A stretch of DNA of 64,000 nt. Source: Opitutaceae bacterium. Its GTDB lineage: Bacteria; Verrucomicrobiota; Verrucomicrobiia; Opitutales; Opitutaceae. This document shows, one piece after another, positions 17,109 through 25,430 of the stretch (position 1 is its first letter; the number at the start of each line of letters is the position of its first letter). The notes under the pieces were generated by a model that was not told the origin of the DNA, did not search any database, and saw only the letters and a list, made by a program, of their open reading frames with translations. The stretch is taken from positions 1 through 64,000 of the forward strand of contig JAEUGX010000092.1 of the NCBI GenBank assembly GCA_016795545.1. Reading direction: 5' to 3'. The position numbers and the translations under genes were made by a program.

Positions 17109-18008
17109 ATGGAATTCCTCAAAGGCAAACGGCTGGTGGTGTTCGGCTGCGGCTATGTCGGCGGCGCGCTCGCCCGGGCGGCGGCGGCGGCGGGCGCGAC
17201 GGTCGAGGCGCTGACGCGCAATCCCGCCACGGCGGCGGCGCTGGAGGCGGACGGGGTGGGCCGGGTGCTTGTGGCGGACCTGGCGACGGATGCCTGGCAC
17301 GGGCGGGTCGCGCCGGGGCCGGAGTTCCTGGTCAACTGCGTCAGCTCGGGCGGCGGCGGGATCGAGGGTTACCGGCACTCCTACCTGGAGGGGCAGCGCT
17401 CGATCCTGGCGTGGGCGGAGCGGGGCGGGGTGCCGGTCGGGACCTTCGTGTACACCAGCAGCACGTCGGTTTACGCGCAGGACCACGGGGCGCGGGTGGA
17501 CGAGGCCTCGCCGGCGGAGGGCGGCACGCCGAACGGCCGGGTGATCCGCGAGTCGGAGCTGCTGCTGCAGGCCGCGGCGGCGGCATGCCGGCGCTGGTTC
17601 ATCCTGAGGCTGGCCGGGATCTACGGTCCGGGCCGGCATCACCTGCTGGATCAGCTGCGGTCGGGGGCCGGGGAGCTGGGGGGCGACGGCGCGCATCGTT
17701 TGAACCTTGCGCACCGGGATGACATCGTGGCTGCGATCGTGCGGTGCCTGGGGGCTCCGGGGGCGGTGGGCAACGAGGTCTTCAACGTGGCCGATTCGGG
17801 GCCGGCGACCCGGGAGGAGGTGGTGCGCTGGCTGGCGGGCAGGCTGGGGCGTCCGGTGCCCGGGTTCAGCGGGGCGGCGACGGCGCGGCGCGGGGGGCTG
17901 CCGGTGCCCGACCGCGTGATCCGGAACGAGAAGCTCCAGCGGACGCTGGGCTGGCGGCCCGCCTACCCGGACTTCCGCAGCGGCTTCGCCGCGATCCTCG
18001 GCGGCTGA
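17109..18008 (+). CDS. Atypical NAD-dependent epimerase/SDR family protein
   Basis: 299 residues from the ATG at 17109. Other in-frame starts at 17091 and 17031 would add non-conserved residues. The Rossmann motif is GCGYVG at 13-18, and YTSSTSVY at 115-122 marks the usual active-site strand. The YxxxK pair of extended SDRs seems to be missing, since the expected place reads NGRVIRESE. This places it with YeeZ-like proteins of uncertain catalysis. A C-terminal EKLQRTLGWRPAYPDFRSGF is typical of epimerase-like proteins. It is followed 95 bp later by the FAD oxidoreductase, on the same strand. Confidence 0.85.
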   Translation: MEFLKGKRLVVFGCGYVGGALARAAAAAGATVEALTRNPATAAALEADGVGRVLVADLATDAWHGRVAPGPEFLVNCVSSGGGGIEGYRHSYLEGQRSILAWAERGGVPVGTFVYTSSTSVYAQDHGARVDEASPAEGGTPNGRVIRESELLLQAAAAACRRWFILRLAGIYGPGRHHLLDQLRSGAGELGGDGAHRLNLAHRDDIVAAIVRCLGAPGAVGNEVFNVADSGPATREEVVRWLAGRLGRPVPGFSGAATARRGGLPVPDRVIRNEKLQRTLGWRPAYPDFRSGFAAILGG

Positions 18009-18103
18009 CGGCGGCGGCGCTTATGCCGCGCTTGGGATTTGCCTCCCCCGGGGTCGCGGCGCTGAATGCCCCATCCCGCGTTCGGGAGGAAACGCAGAAT
18101 CTC

Positions 18104-20584
18104 ATGGCACACTCGTCGCAACCAACGGCAGGCCCGGCGTCCCTGCCGGCCTCAGCTCGCATCGTGATCATCGGAGGCGGCATCGTCGGCTGCAGCACGG
18201 CCTACCACCTCACCCGGCTCGGCTGGCGCGACCTCGTGCTGATCGACCAGGGGCCGCTGTTCCAGAACTGGGGCTCCACCTCGCACGCGCCCGGCCTGAT
18301 CTTCCAGCACAACAATTCCCAGACCGTCTGCCAGCTCGCCCGCTGGACGATCGAGACGTATCGCGAGGTGGCGCCGCACGCCCGGCAGCCCGCCTTCTTC
18401 CCGGTGGGCAGCCTGGAGATCGCCGCGACGGCGGCCCGGGCGCGGGAGCTGAAGCGCAAGCTGGGCAACGCCCTCGCCTGGGGGCTCGAGGCCGCGCTGA
18501 TCGACAACGACGCGATCCGGCGGCTGTCGCCGCTGATGCGGACCGACGACCTGCACGGGGCCTTTCACGTTCCCAGCGACGCGAACGTGAACGCCGCGGC
18601 GCTGTGCGAGGCCATGGCCGGGTATTGCCGTTCGCGGGGCACGCTCTCGATCCATGAACACACGCCGGTCAGCGGCTTCGGCCGCGCGCACGGCCGGGTG
18701 AACGCCGTCCACACGCCGCGCGGCACGATCCAGGCCGACCTGGTGCTGTGCGCGGCCGGGCTGTGGGGCCCGGAGGTCGGCCGGCTGGCCGGCGTCCCGA
18801 TCCCGCTGCTGCCCATGCAGCATCTCTATGCGCGGACGGCGCCGCTGCCGGAGCTCCGGGGCGAGACGCAGATCCTCCGGCACCCGATCATCCGCGACCA
18901 GGACCACGACATGTACTACCGGCAGCACGGCGAGGCCTACGGCTTCGGCAGCTACGGGCACGACCCGCTGCCGGTGAACCTGGCGGACATCCCGAAGCGG
19001 GACGGGGCGACGATCTTCCCCTTCACCCCGGAGCACATGGCGTCCGCGCAGCGCGCGGCGGAGCACCGGATGCCGTGCCTGCGGTCGGCGCCGATCGCGC
19101 ACAGCTTCAACGGCGTGTTCTCCTTCACCGCGGACGCCCAGTCGCTGCTCGGCGAGTGGCCGGAGCTGCGCGGCTTCTGGATCGCGGAAGCCGTGTGGGT
19201 CACGCACGGCGGCGGCGTCGGCCGGGCGATGGCGCAATGGCTGTCGCACGGCAACCCCGGCCTCGACTTGCGCGAGGTCGACGTCAACCGCATCGCCCCG
19301 CACGCACGGTCGCCGCGTTTCGTGCGCGAGCGCTCGTGCCGGCAGTACATCGAGGTCTACGACATCATCCACCCGCTCGAGCAGCCGACGGTCGCGCGCA
19401 ACCTGCGGCTCAGCCCCTTCCACGCGCGCCAGCGGGAGCTGCAGGCGCACTGCTTCGAGGTGGCCGGCTGGGAACGGCCGCAGTGGTACGAGTCGAACCG
19501 CGCCCTGCTGAGCGCGGCGGAGGCGCCGGCGCGGGACGACTGGACGGGGCGCAACTGGTCGCCCGTGATCGCGGCCGAGCACCGGGCCTGCCGGGAGCGG
19601 GTGGCGCTGGTCGACGTGTCCGCGCTCGCCAAGATCGAGGTCGCGGGTCCGGGAGCCTTGGCCTTGCTCGAGCGGTTGGCCGCGGCCGACATGAACAAGC
19701 CGGTGGGCAAGGTGATCTACACGACCTTCCTCAACGCGCAGGGCGGCATCCAGACCGACGTGGCCGTGATCCGGCGGGCGGAGGACCGCTTCTGGGTGGT
19801 GACCGGGGCGCGGCAGGTGGGGCTCGACGTCGCCTGGATGAAGCGGAACCTGCGCGAAAGCGAGGCGGTGCAGCTGACCGACCTCAGTTCCGCCTACTGC
19901 GGCGTGGCCGTCTGGGGGCCGCGGGCGCGCGAGCTGCTGGCCAGCGTGTGCGAAGACGACGTGAGCCACGCCGCGTTTCCGTTCCTGACCGCGCGGGACT
20001 TGGTGGTGGCGCAGGTGCCGGTGGTGGCGGTGCGGGTCTCCTACGTGGGCGAGCTGGGCTGGGAGCTGTACGCACCGACGGAGTTCGGGCTCGCGCTCTG
20101 GGACGGGCTCTGGGCGGCCGGGCGCCGGTTCGGCGCCGCCGCGGTCGGGCACGGGGCGGTCGATTCGCTGCGGCTCGAGAAGGGTTTCCGGGCGTGGGGC
20201 TCGGACATCCACACGGAACACAATCCGCTCGAGGCCGGCCTCGGGTTCGCGGTCTCGCGCACCAAGGCGGACTTCATCGGCCAGGCCGCGCTGGCGGCCG
20301 TCGGCGACCGGCCCGCGCGGCGGCTCTGCTGCCTGGTGCTGGCCGACCCGAAGGTCGCGCTGATGGGCAAGGAGCCGGTGTTCGACGGCGACCGGGTGGT
20401 CGGGCACGTCACGAGCGCCAATTACGGCTACACGGTCGGCCAGAGCATCGCCTACGCCTACCTTCCGAGCGAACGCGCCGCCGTGGGCACCAAGCTCGAG
20501 ATCTATTTCTTCGGCCAGCGGCACGCCGCCACCGTCAGCGCGGAGCCCCTGTACGACCCCAAGCACGCGAAGCTCCGGTCCTGA
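18104..20584 (+). CDS. Dimethylglycine/sarcosine dehydrogenase-like FAD-GcvT protein
   Basis: 826 residues from the ATG at 18104, with GGAGGA about 14 bp upstream. The DAO-type FAD domain opens with VIIGGGIVGCSTAYHL (Gly24-26). STSHAPGL contains His61, at the position of the His that covalently holds FAD in dimethylglycine and sarcosine dehydrogenases. The C-terminal half, from about residue 430, is a GcvT-like folate-binding domain (SYVGELGWELY, then LRLEKGFRAWGSDI). The layout matches enzymes that oxidise N-methyl groups and pass formaldehyde to tetrahydrofolate. With the Rieske oxygenase at 22204 it suggests stepwise N-demethylation of a betaine. The true substrate is unknown. Confidence 0.9.
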   Translation: MAHSSQPTAGPASLPASARIVIIGGGIVGCSTAYHLTRLGWRDLVLIDQGPLFQNWGSTSHAPGLIFQHNNSQTVCQLARWTIETYREVAPHARQPAFFPVGSLEIAATAARARELKRKLGNALAWGLEAALIDNDAIRRLSPLMRTDDLHGAFHVPSDANVNAAALCEAMAGYCRSRGTLSIHEHTPVSGFGRAHGRVNAVHTPRGTIQADLVLCAAGLWGPEVGRLAGVPIPLLPMQHLYARTAPLPELRGETQILRHPIIRDQDHDMYYRQHGEAYGFGSYGHDPLPVNLADIPKRDGATIFPFTPEHMASAQRAAEHRMPCLRSAPIAHSFNGVFSFTADAQSLLGEWPELRGFWIAEAVWVTHGGGVGRAMAQWLSHGNPGLDLREVDVNRIAPHARSPRFVRERSCRQYIEVYDIIHPLEQPTVARNLRLSPFHARQRELQAHCFEVAGWERPQWYESNRALLSAAEAPARDDWTGRNWSPVIAAEHRACRERVALVDVSALAKIEVAGPGALALLERLAAADMNKPVGKVIYTTFLNAQGGIQTDVAVIRRAEDRFWVVTGARQVGLDVAWMKRNLRESEAVQLTDLSSAYCGVAVWGPRARELLASVCEDDVSHAAFPFLTARDLVVAQVPVVAVRVSYVGELGWELYAPTEFGLALWDGLWAAGRRFGAAAVGHGAVDSLRLEKGFRAWGSDIHTEHNPLEAGLGFAVSRTKADFIGQAALAAVGDRPARRLCCLVLADPKVALMGKEPVFDGDRVVGHVTSANYGYTVGQSIAYAYLPSERAAVGTKLEIYFFGQRHAATVSAEPLYDPKHAKLRS

Positions 20585-20605
20585 GGAGCTTCGGGTGGCC
20601 CGGGC

Positions 20606-21892
20606 TCAGGCGCCGCCCGGCGCCGGCGCGGCGGGCGGGGTGGACGGGCGGAAGTAGCGGTAGGCGACGAGGGGGGCGGAGCCGGCGACGAGCATGACGA
20701 CGGAGACGCCGGCGAAGACGCCGCCGAGGCCGAAGGTATTCTTGAGGTATCCGGCGGCCATGATGCCCAGGCCGCCGGCCATGCAGTTGCCCACGTTGAT
20801 CAGGGCGATGCCGCGCGCGCGCAGGTGGTCGGGCAGGAGCTCGCAGACGATGGTGATCTGGTTGACGCTGCCGATCGAGCGCAGCAGGGCGAAGAGGAAG
20901 CAGCCCGTGGCGATCCGCGCCACGGTCGGGTCGCCGAGGAAGACCAGGAGGAACGGCGCCGCCGCCAGGTAGCCGAAGCCGTCGAGCAGGAGGCGGCGCT
21001 CGACGCGGTCGCGGCAGAGGTAGTCCGACAGCCAGCCGTTCAGCAGCACGCCCACGAGGGCAGCCACCTGCAGCGTGGCGGTGCCGGAGAAACCGGCCAG
21101 GGCCAGGCTCATGCCGAACGTCTCGGAAAAATAGAGCGGGAGCCAGTTGTAGAAGATCCAGGTGCCGATCGAGACCACCATCATCGAGACCAGCATGCAC
21201 AGGTAGGCGGGCATGCGCAGCAGGATCCCGAGGCTCTGGAGGGCGGAGACGGACGGCGGCGCGGCGCGGCGCGCGCCGCCGTCCGCCGGTGCGCGGGCGT
21301 CGCGCAGCACCAGCTGGGCGACCACGGCCACGGCGATGCCGAGGAAACCGAGGAGGAGGAAGCTGGCGCGCCAGCCGAACTCCGCCCCCACGAACCCGGC
21401 GAGCGTGCCGCCGGCGACCGGCCCCAGGTCCATCCCCGCCAGGTGAATGCCCATGGCCGTGGCGCGGGTGCGGCTCGGGTGGTGGCCGGAGAGCAGGGCG
21501 AAGGCGGCGGGCAGGTAGGCGGCCTCGGAGGCCCCGAGCAGGACGCGGGCGATGAGCAGCTCGGTGGTGTTGCGGGCGAAGGCCGTGAGGGCCGTGGCCA
21601 CGCTCCACGCCACCAGGCTGACCACCACCACCCGGGTGCGGGCGAAACGGTCGGCGAGGACGCCGCAGAGCGGGGAAGCCAGCGCGTAGGACCAGAGGAA
21701 GAAGGAGCCGGTGGCGGCCAGCGCCACGTTCGACATGTCGAAGTCGTGCCGGAGCAGCGGCAGCACCGCCGACACGGCCGAGCGGTCGGCGTAGTTGAGC
21801 AAGGCGATGACGCCGAGCATCGCGGCAACCTTCCACTTGTAGCCGGGCGAGTCGTCCTCCGGGGGGTCCGGCACGGCCCCAGTCGCGGGCAT
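20606..21892 (-). CDS. MFS transporter, anion:cation symporter-like
   Basis: 428 residues from the ATG at 21892. A frame opening at 22105 would add a polar, non-conserved leader. Twelve hydrophobic segments are visible. The N-terminal LLNYADRSAVSAVLPLL and GVLADRFARTRV motif, and SEAAYLPAAFALLSGHHPS, match the anion:cation symporter branch of MFS, whose members carry organic acids such as hexuronates and phthalate. It converges on the FAD-GcvT gene (21 bp gap) and diverges from the Rieske gene, so it likely imports the substrate of that pathway. Confidence 0.9.
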   Translation of the reverse strand: MPATGAVPDPPEDDSPGYKWKVAAMLGVIALLNYADRSAVSAVLPLLRHDFDMSNVALAATGSFFLWSYALASPLCGVLADRFARTRVVVVSLVAWSVATALTAFARNTTELLIARVLLGASEAAYLPAAFALLSGHHPSRTRATAMGIHLAGMDLGPVAGGTLAGFVGAEFGWRASFLLLGFLGIAVAVVAQLVLRDARAPADGGARRAAPPSVSALQSLGILLRMPAYLCMLVSMMVVSIGTWIFYNWLPLYFSETFGMSLALAGFSGTATLQVAALVGVLLNGWLSDYLCRDRVERRLLLDGFGYLAAAPFLLVFLGDPTVARIATGCFLFALLRSIGSVNQITIVCELLPDHLRARGIALINVGNCMAGGLGIMAAGYLKNTFGLGGVFAGVSVVMLVAGSAPLVAYRYFRPSTPPAAPAPGGA

Positions 21893-22203
21893 CACGGGAA
21901 GAAAAGACGGGCTTTCCCCGCGCGGGCCGGCCGAGGGCCGGGGTGCGCCCGCCGTTCCGCCCAGGTGCGGCGGGTTTGCGGAGATGGCAGGCGGACCATG
22001 CCGCAGCCTGGGGACCGCCGGCGGGGCGGTAAACCGGATTGCGTGGTCAAAACACTTGCCACGTCCTGGCCGGAGGCGGGAGGACAAGGCAATTATTTTG
22101 TCCAAGCCCCGTCATTGCTCTGCGGCGCTGCCTGGACAGGCTGGCGGCCAACTTCCCCCCCCCGGTCCGGAGCTTTCCGCCATGTCCAACCCGATTTCCT
22201 GCC
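21893..22203. promoter_or_regulatory. Divergent control region between MFS and Rieske genes
   Basis: 311 bp without a gene. Both flanking genes read outward, so at least two promoters lie here. I see two inverted repeats in the Rieske-proximal half: CGTGG-N12-CCACG at 22042-22063 and GGACAA-N10-TTGTCC at 22082-22103, the second around an AT-rich centre. Either could be a regulator site. No clear -35/-10 pairs were found, and the rest is GC-rich without recognisable structure. Confidence 0.5.
22082..22103. repeat. Inverted repeat GGACAA-N10-TTGTCC
   Basis: Perfect six-base arms separated by ten mostly A/T bases, located about 100 bp before the Rieske start at 22204. Such a dyad in a GC-rich divergent promoter is a reasonable operator candidate. 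No regulator gene lies beside it. Confidence 0.55.
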
Positions 22204-23421
22204 ATGATCACAGACCCAGCCACCGGTGATCTCGTCAAGCTGCTGGCCTCCCATCGTCCGGGCTTCTCGCTGGCCCGGGAATTCTACGAGGATCCGGCGG
22301 TCTTCGCGGCGGACGTCGACCGGGTGATCGCCCGACGCTGGCACTATGCCGGGCACGTGAGCGAGTGTCCGGTCCCGGGCAGTTATTTCCTCGATGAGAT
22401 CGCGGGAGAATCGGTCATCGTGATCCGCGGGCGCGACCAGGCTATCCGGGCAGTGCACAACGTCTGCCGTCACCGCGGTTCGCGGATCTGCACCGAGCCT
22501 GCCGGCAGCGTCAAGGCGCTCGTCTGCCCCTACCATGCGTGGAACTACGGTCTCGACGGCAGACTGGCGTCGGCGCCGGCGATGGGGGAGGACTTCGATC
22601 CGTCCCGGTACCGCCTGAAGCCGTGCGCGGTGCGCGTGCTGGCCGGCTTGATCTTCGTTTGCCTGGGTGAACCGCTGGGGGACATCGACCAACTGATCAG
22701 CGACGCCACGCCCTTCCTCGTCCCGCATGGGCTCGAGCAGGCCAGGGTGGCGAAGACCCTGCGCTGGCCGACGCGCGCCAACTGGAAGCTGGTGGTGGAG
22801 AATTTCACCGAGTGCTACCATTGCCGGCCGGCGCATCCGGAGTTCTGCTCCGTGATGGACATCGCGCTTCCGGCCACCACCGGGAATCCCGTGTTGAAGG
22901 CGAAGCACCAGGCCTTCTTGCGGGAGTGGGAAGAGAGGGTCAGGCAGCAGGGGTTTGTCACCGGCGACATCAACCGCATCGAGGACGCCGGCTACCGGGT
23001 GCACCGCCACCCGATCGGCCGGGGCAAGCTATCGCAGTCGCGCGAGGGGCGCCCGGTGGCGCCGCTGCTGGGCCGATACAGCGAATACGACGGCGGGATC
23101 ACCGGCCTCGCGCTCCGGCCTTTGTTCAGCCTGTACGTGTCCAACGACCATGCGGTGGTCATCCGATTCGTCCCGCATGGGCCCACGCAGACGGACACGG
23201 TGATCTCCTGGCTGGTGCGGTCGGATGCGGAGGAGGGGCGTGACTATGATCTCCACCAGCTCACCTGGCTGTGGCGGGTCACGACCGACCAGGACAAGGT
23301 CATCGTGGAGGACAATCAGGCCGGCGTTTCCTCCCGGGCCTACGAGCCGGGGCCTTACTCCCCGCTGGTGGAGCCGAATCCGCCCGTTTTCCACCGCTGG
23401 TATTTCGGGCATCTGCGCTAA
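22204..23421 (+). CDS. Rieske non-heme iron oxygenase, betaine demethylase type
   Basis: 405 residues from the ATG at 22204; an open stretch back to 22039 is not protein-like. The [2Fe-2S] Rieske motif is C88-x-H90-x17-C108-x2-H111. The mononuclear iron site shows E203, H206 and H211 within NFTECYHCRPAHPEF, with Asp370 as likely third ligand. The ECYHC-x3-HPE version is that of glycine-betaine monooxygenase (GbcA), choline monooxygenase and stachydrine demethylase. It would remove one N-methyl group as formaldehyde using O2 and electrons from a reductase. No reductase (GbcB-like) is in the window. The FAD-GcvT protein and MFS carrier next to it fit the same pathway. Confidence 0.9.
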   Translation: MITDPATGDLVKLLASHRPGFSLAREFYEDPAVFAADVDRVIARRWHYAGHVSECPVPGSYFLDEIAGESVIVIRGRDQAIRAVHNVCRHRGSRICTEPAGSVKALVCPYHAWNYGLDGRLASAPAMGEDFDPSRYRLKPCAVRVLAGLIFVCLGEPLGDIDQLISDATPFLVPHGLEQARVAKTLRWPTRANWKLVVENFTECYHCRPAHPEFCSVMDIALPATTGNPVLKAKHQAFLREWEERVRQQGFVTGDINRIEDAGYRVHRHPIGRGKLSQSREGRPVAPLLGRYSEYDGGITGLALRPLFSLYVSNDHAVVIRFVPHGPTQTDTVISWLVRSDAEEGRDYDLHQLTWLWRVTTDQDKVIVEDNQAGVSSRAYEPGPYSPLVEPNPPVFHRWYFGHLR

Positions 23422-23566
23422 CGTCGCGGGCAACAGCCACGAGCGTCAAGCCCGCGGCAGGCGCGGACAAAACTCCTCGATGCCTTCAGAGGTTATGCCT
23501 TGGACAATGCACGCGTTGGCATCTTGCGGCGCGTTGCCTTAGCTTGGCTCGCTTCTCGGGGGGATG

Positions 23567-23595
23567 GGGCAGGTCAGCACTTTAGTTCCCTGCCC
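23567..23595. repeat. Hairpin-forming inverted repeat near tRNA-Arg
   Basis: GGGCAGG at 23567-23573 pairs with CCTGCCC at 23589-23595 over a 15-base loop. It lies between the Rieske gene and the tRNA, 18 bp beyond the tRNA 3' end. It might help end either transcript, since CTCTTTTGG follows on the plus strand, but the U-tract is poor. Confidence 0.35.
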
Positions 23596-23613
23596 ACTCT
23601 TTTGGACGGAAAG

Positions 23614-23690
23614 TGGCGCACCCGTAGGGAGTCGAACCCCAAACCTTCTGATCCGTAGTCAGATGCTCTATCCAATTGAGCTACGGGTGC
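23614..23690 (-). tRNA. tRNA-Arg (anticodon ACG), CCA encoded
   Basis: On the minus strand the acceptor stem GCACCCG pairs with CGGGTGC. The D arm is GCTC/GAGC, and the anticodon stem TCTGA/TCAGA encloses the loop CTACGGA, giving anticodon ACG. The T arm is TGGGG-TTCGACT-CCCTA. Discriminator base G73 is followed directly by an encoded CCA (plus-strand TGG at 23614-23616). The ACG anticodon is normally edited to ICG by TadA and reads CGU, CGC and CGA. All stems are intact. Confidence 0.97.
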
Positions 23691-23703
23691 GTAAAGGAAC
23701 GGG

Positions 23704-23733
23704 GAATAAGCGGAGTTCTGCAGGTGACTTCAA
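23704..23733 (-). promoter_or_regulatory. Possible sigma-70 promoter of tRNA-Arg
   Basis: On the minus strand TTGAAG (23733-23728) and TTATTC (23709-23704) are 18 bp apart. The second ends 13 bp before the tRNA 5' end. The -10 match is poor, so this is tentative. Confidence 0.3.
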
Positions 23734-23817
23734 GCAGAAACTTGTCGGGATGCTGCGCCGTCGGACGACGGCAACAAAGGCTTGGAGCGGGGAGCTTTCC
23801 GGGTCTAGCCTCCCGGC

Positions 23818-24666
23818 ATGGCCAACTCCGATTTTCGGCTCGGTGCGTTGTTGTTCACTCCCGGCTCGAAGCTGGACCGGCTGCCGAAGGCGGTGGCGAG
23901 CGGGGCGGATGGGGTGATCGTGGATTTGGAGGACTCGGTGGGTCCGGCGGAGAAAGACAAGGTGCGTCGGGACGTGGTGGCCTATTTCAAGGAGCACGGG
24001 CGGGTGCAGGCGGAGCGGCCGTTTGCGAGCGTCATCCGCTGCAACAACCTGCGCGATGCCGCCGGGCGGGCGGACTTGGACGCGCTGAATGCCGCCCTGC
24101 TGCGGCCGGATTTTGTCATGCTGTCGAAGGTGGAGTCGGCGGCGGAGATCCAACTGGCGGCGCGGAAGCTGCCCGAAAGCGTCCGGCTGATCGGGCTGAT
24201 CGAGACGGTGCTCGGCGTGAGATTCGTCAACGAGATCGCGGCCGCCTCGCCGCGGGTGGCCGCGCTGGCGTTTGGCGGGCTGGATTTATCGGCGGAGACC
24301 GGGGGGATTCCGCATTGGGACGCGCTGCTCTGGCCGCGGACGATGCTGGTCCATGCCTGCAGTGCGGCCGGGGTGCAGCCGCTCGACCAGCCGTTCGTGG
24401 ATTTTCTCGATCCCTCCGGGCTCGAACATGAATGCCAGCGGACGCGCGCGCTCGGTTTCGTCGGCAAGCTGGCGATCCATCCGCGGCAGGTGGAGATCAT
24501 CCGCCGCGCCTACGAGCCGCTGCCGCACGAGTTGGAGCGCGCCCGCCGGGTGGTGGCCGCCTATGAGGCGGCGGCCGGCAATGTGGCCAGCCTCGACGGG
24601 CAAATGATCGACTTGCCGGTCTACAAATCCGCGCGGCGGACGCTGCAGCGCGCGTCGCGGAGCTGA
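23818..24666 (+). CDS. HpcH/HpaI aldolase family, CitE-like CoA-ester lyase
   Basis: 282 residues. The N-terminus reads LGALLFTPGSKLDRLPKA and then GVIVDLEDSV with Glu38/Asp39, as in citrate lyase beta-like proteins. GLIETVLGVRFVNEIA and LGFVGKLAIHPRQVEII complete the pattern of this Mg-dependent TIM-barrel family. Members cleave or hydrolyse malyl-, citramalyl- or similar CoA esters. No citrate lyase alpha or gamma subunit is nearby, so it is a stand-alone CitE-like enzyme of unknown substrate. It is a single-gene unit between the tRNA and hpf. Confidence 0.9.
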   Translation: MANSDFRLGALLFTPGSKLDRLPKAVASGADGVIVDLEDSVGPAEKDKVRRDVVAYFKEHGRVQAERPFASVIRCNNLRDAAGRADLDALNAALLRPDFVMLSKVESAAEIQLAARKLPESVRLIGLIETVLGVRFVNEIAAASPRVAALAFGGLDLSAETGGIPHWDALLWPRTMLVHACSAAGVQPLDQPFVDFLDPSGLEHECQRTRALGFVGKLAIHPRQVEIIRRAYEPLPHELERARRVVAAYEAAAGNVASLDGQMIDLPVYKSARRTLQRASRS

Positions 24667-24802
24667 GTGGGAGGGGCAGGCGTTACGCGCGGAGGGTTGG
24701 GTCCAGCCAGCGGGGCTCCGGCCGGCGGGATCATCCGGTTGAAAATTGAGGGAGGCGCTCGGCGGGTTCGGCCGAGGTCCCTGCCGCCGCTGCTGCCGGG
24801 GC

Positions 24803-24832
24803 AAAGAAAAAGCACGATCCGAGGATCGTGCT
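24803..24832 (-). terminator. Rho-independent terminator of hpf
   Basis: A perfect ten-base stem AGCACGATCC/GGATCGTGCT with a two-base loop lies at 24811-24832. On the minus strand it is followed by TTTTTCTTT. It lies 26 bp after the hpf stop codon and is a strong intrinsic terminator. The plus-strand lyase gene ends at 24666, about 140 bp on the other side. Confidence 0.92.
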
Positions 24833-24858
24833 TGTGCGGGCGCGGGCGGCTTCCCGGG

Positions 24859-25236
24859 TCAGATCGCCTTGGGCAGGTCGACGTCGGGAAACTCGATCGC
24901 ATGCGGGTGATTCCGCTTGTCCTTGTGCAGCCCGTGGCGCTTGCGCAGGTGCTGGTCGAGCTTGTCGACGAGCAGGTCGACCGCCTTGTAGCAGTCCTCG
25001 GCGTCGATGGTGGCGTTGATGTCGGGTCCGTGAATGATGATGTGTCCTTTGGCGATGAACTTGTGCTCCCGATCGTGCTTGCGGTCGCACTCGAGTTCGA
25101 CCTTCACCCTCACGATGCGCTCCTGGTGTCGGAACAGTCGCCCCATTTTCTCGTGCACGTAGGCCTTGAGGGCCGGCGTGAGATCGAGGTGGATACCGGA
25201 CACGATGACGTCATGGGGATGATTTGTCTTGTTCAT
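24859..25236 (-). CDS. hpf: Ribosome hibernation-promoting factor, short form
   Basis: 125 residues. It has the S30AE/HPF fold pattern: DVIVSGIHLDLTPALKAYVH, a basic helix RLFRHQERIVRVKVELE, and DINATIDAEDCYKAVDLLVD leading to DKLDQHLRKRH. The C-terminal dimerisation domain of long HPF is absent, so this is a short type, with only a small acidic tail. Short HPFs bind the 30S decoding region in stationary phase and help form 100S dimers with RMF-type partners. AGGAAA lies 3-8 bp before the ATG. It is a single gene with its own terminator. Confidence 0.93.
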   Translation of the reverse strand: MNKTNHPHDVIVSGIHLDLTPALKAYVHEKMGRLFRHQERIVRVKVELECDRKHDREHKFIAKGHIIIHGPDINATIDAEDCYKAVDLLVDKLDQHLRKRHGLHKDKRNHPHAIEFPDVDLPKAI

Positions 25237-25430
25237 GGTTTTCCTTATGGGTTTGGGAACGCAAAACCGGGTTGAATGAAAATCTCCTGCCTCGCCATTT
25301 CCTCCGCCGATGCCGTCCCGGGGTTCGGGACGCGCTTCACTGGGGACGACCGCTTCATTCGACTGCCTCTACCCCTATCCGGCGGCGGTCCGTTTGCAAC
25401 GCTTCTTGGCCGCTATTTTCATAAAAAAGA
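25237..25430. other. Divergent gap hpf / pseudouridine synthase
   Basis: 194 bp with no gene. It must contain the hpf promoter on the minus strand and that of the rluA-like gene on the plus strand. A hairpin CGTCCCG-N5-CGGGACG lies at 25314-25332. An A-rich patch (25421-25430) precedes the TTG start at 25431. I see no convincing -35/-10 pair. Confidence 0.4.

Noticed and set aside
18152-20566. Antisense open frame of about 800 codons on the minus strand
   Set aside because: It is the mirror of the FAD-GcvT gene in a 70% GC sequence, with a composition rich in Arg, Gly, Ala and His and no domain; such shadows are common here.
22045-22060. GG...TTGC pattern in the divergent promoter as a sigma-54 element
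   Set aside because: The GG and GC doublets are 13 bases apart rather than 12 and CAC is missing, so it does not match the consensus.
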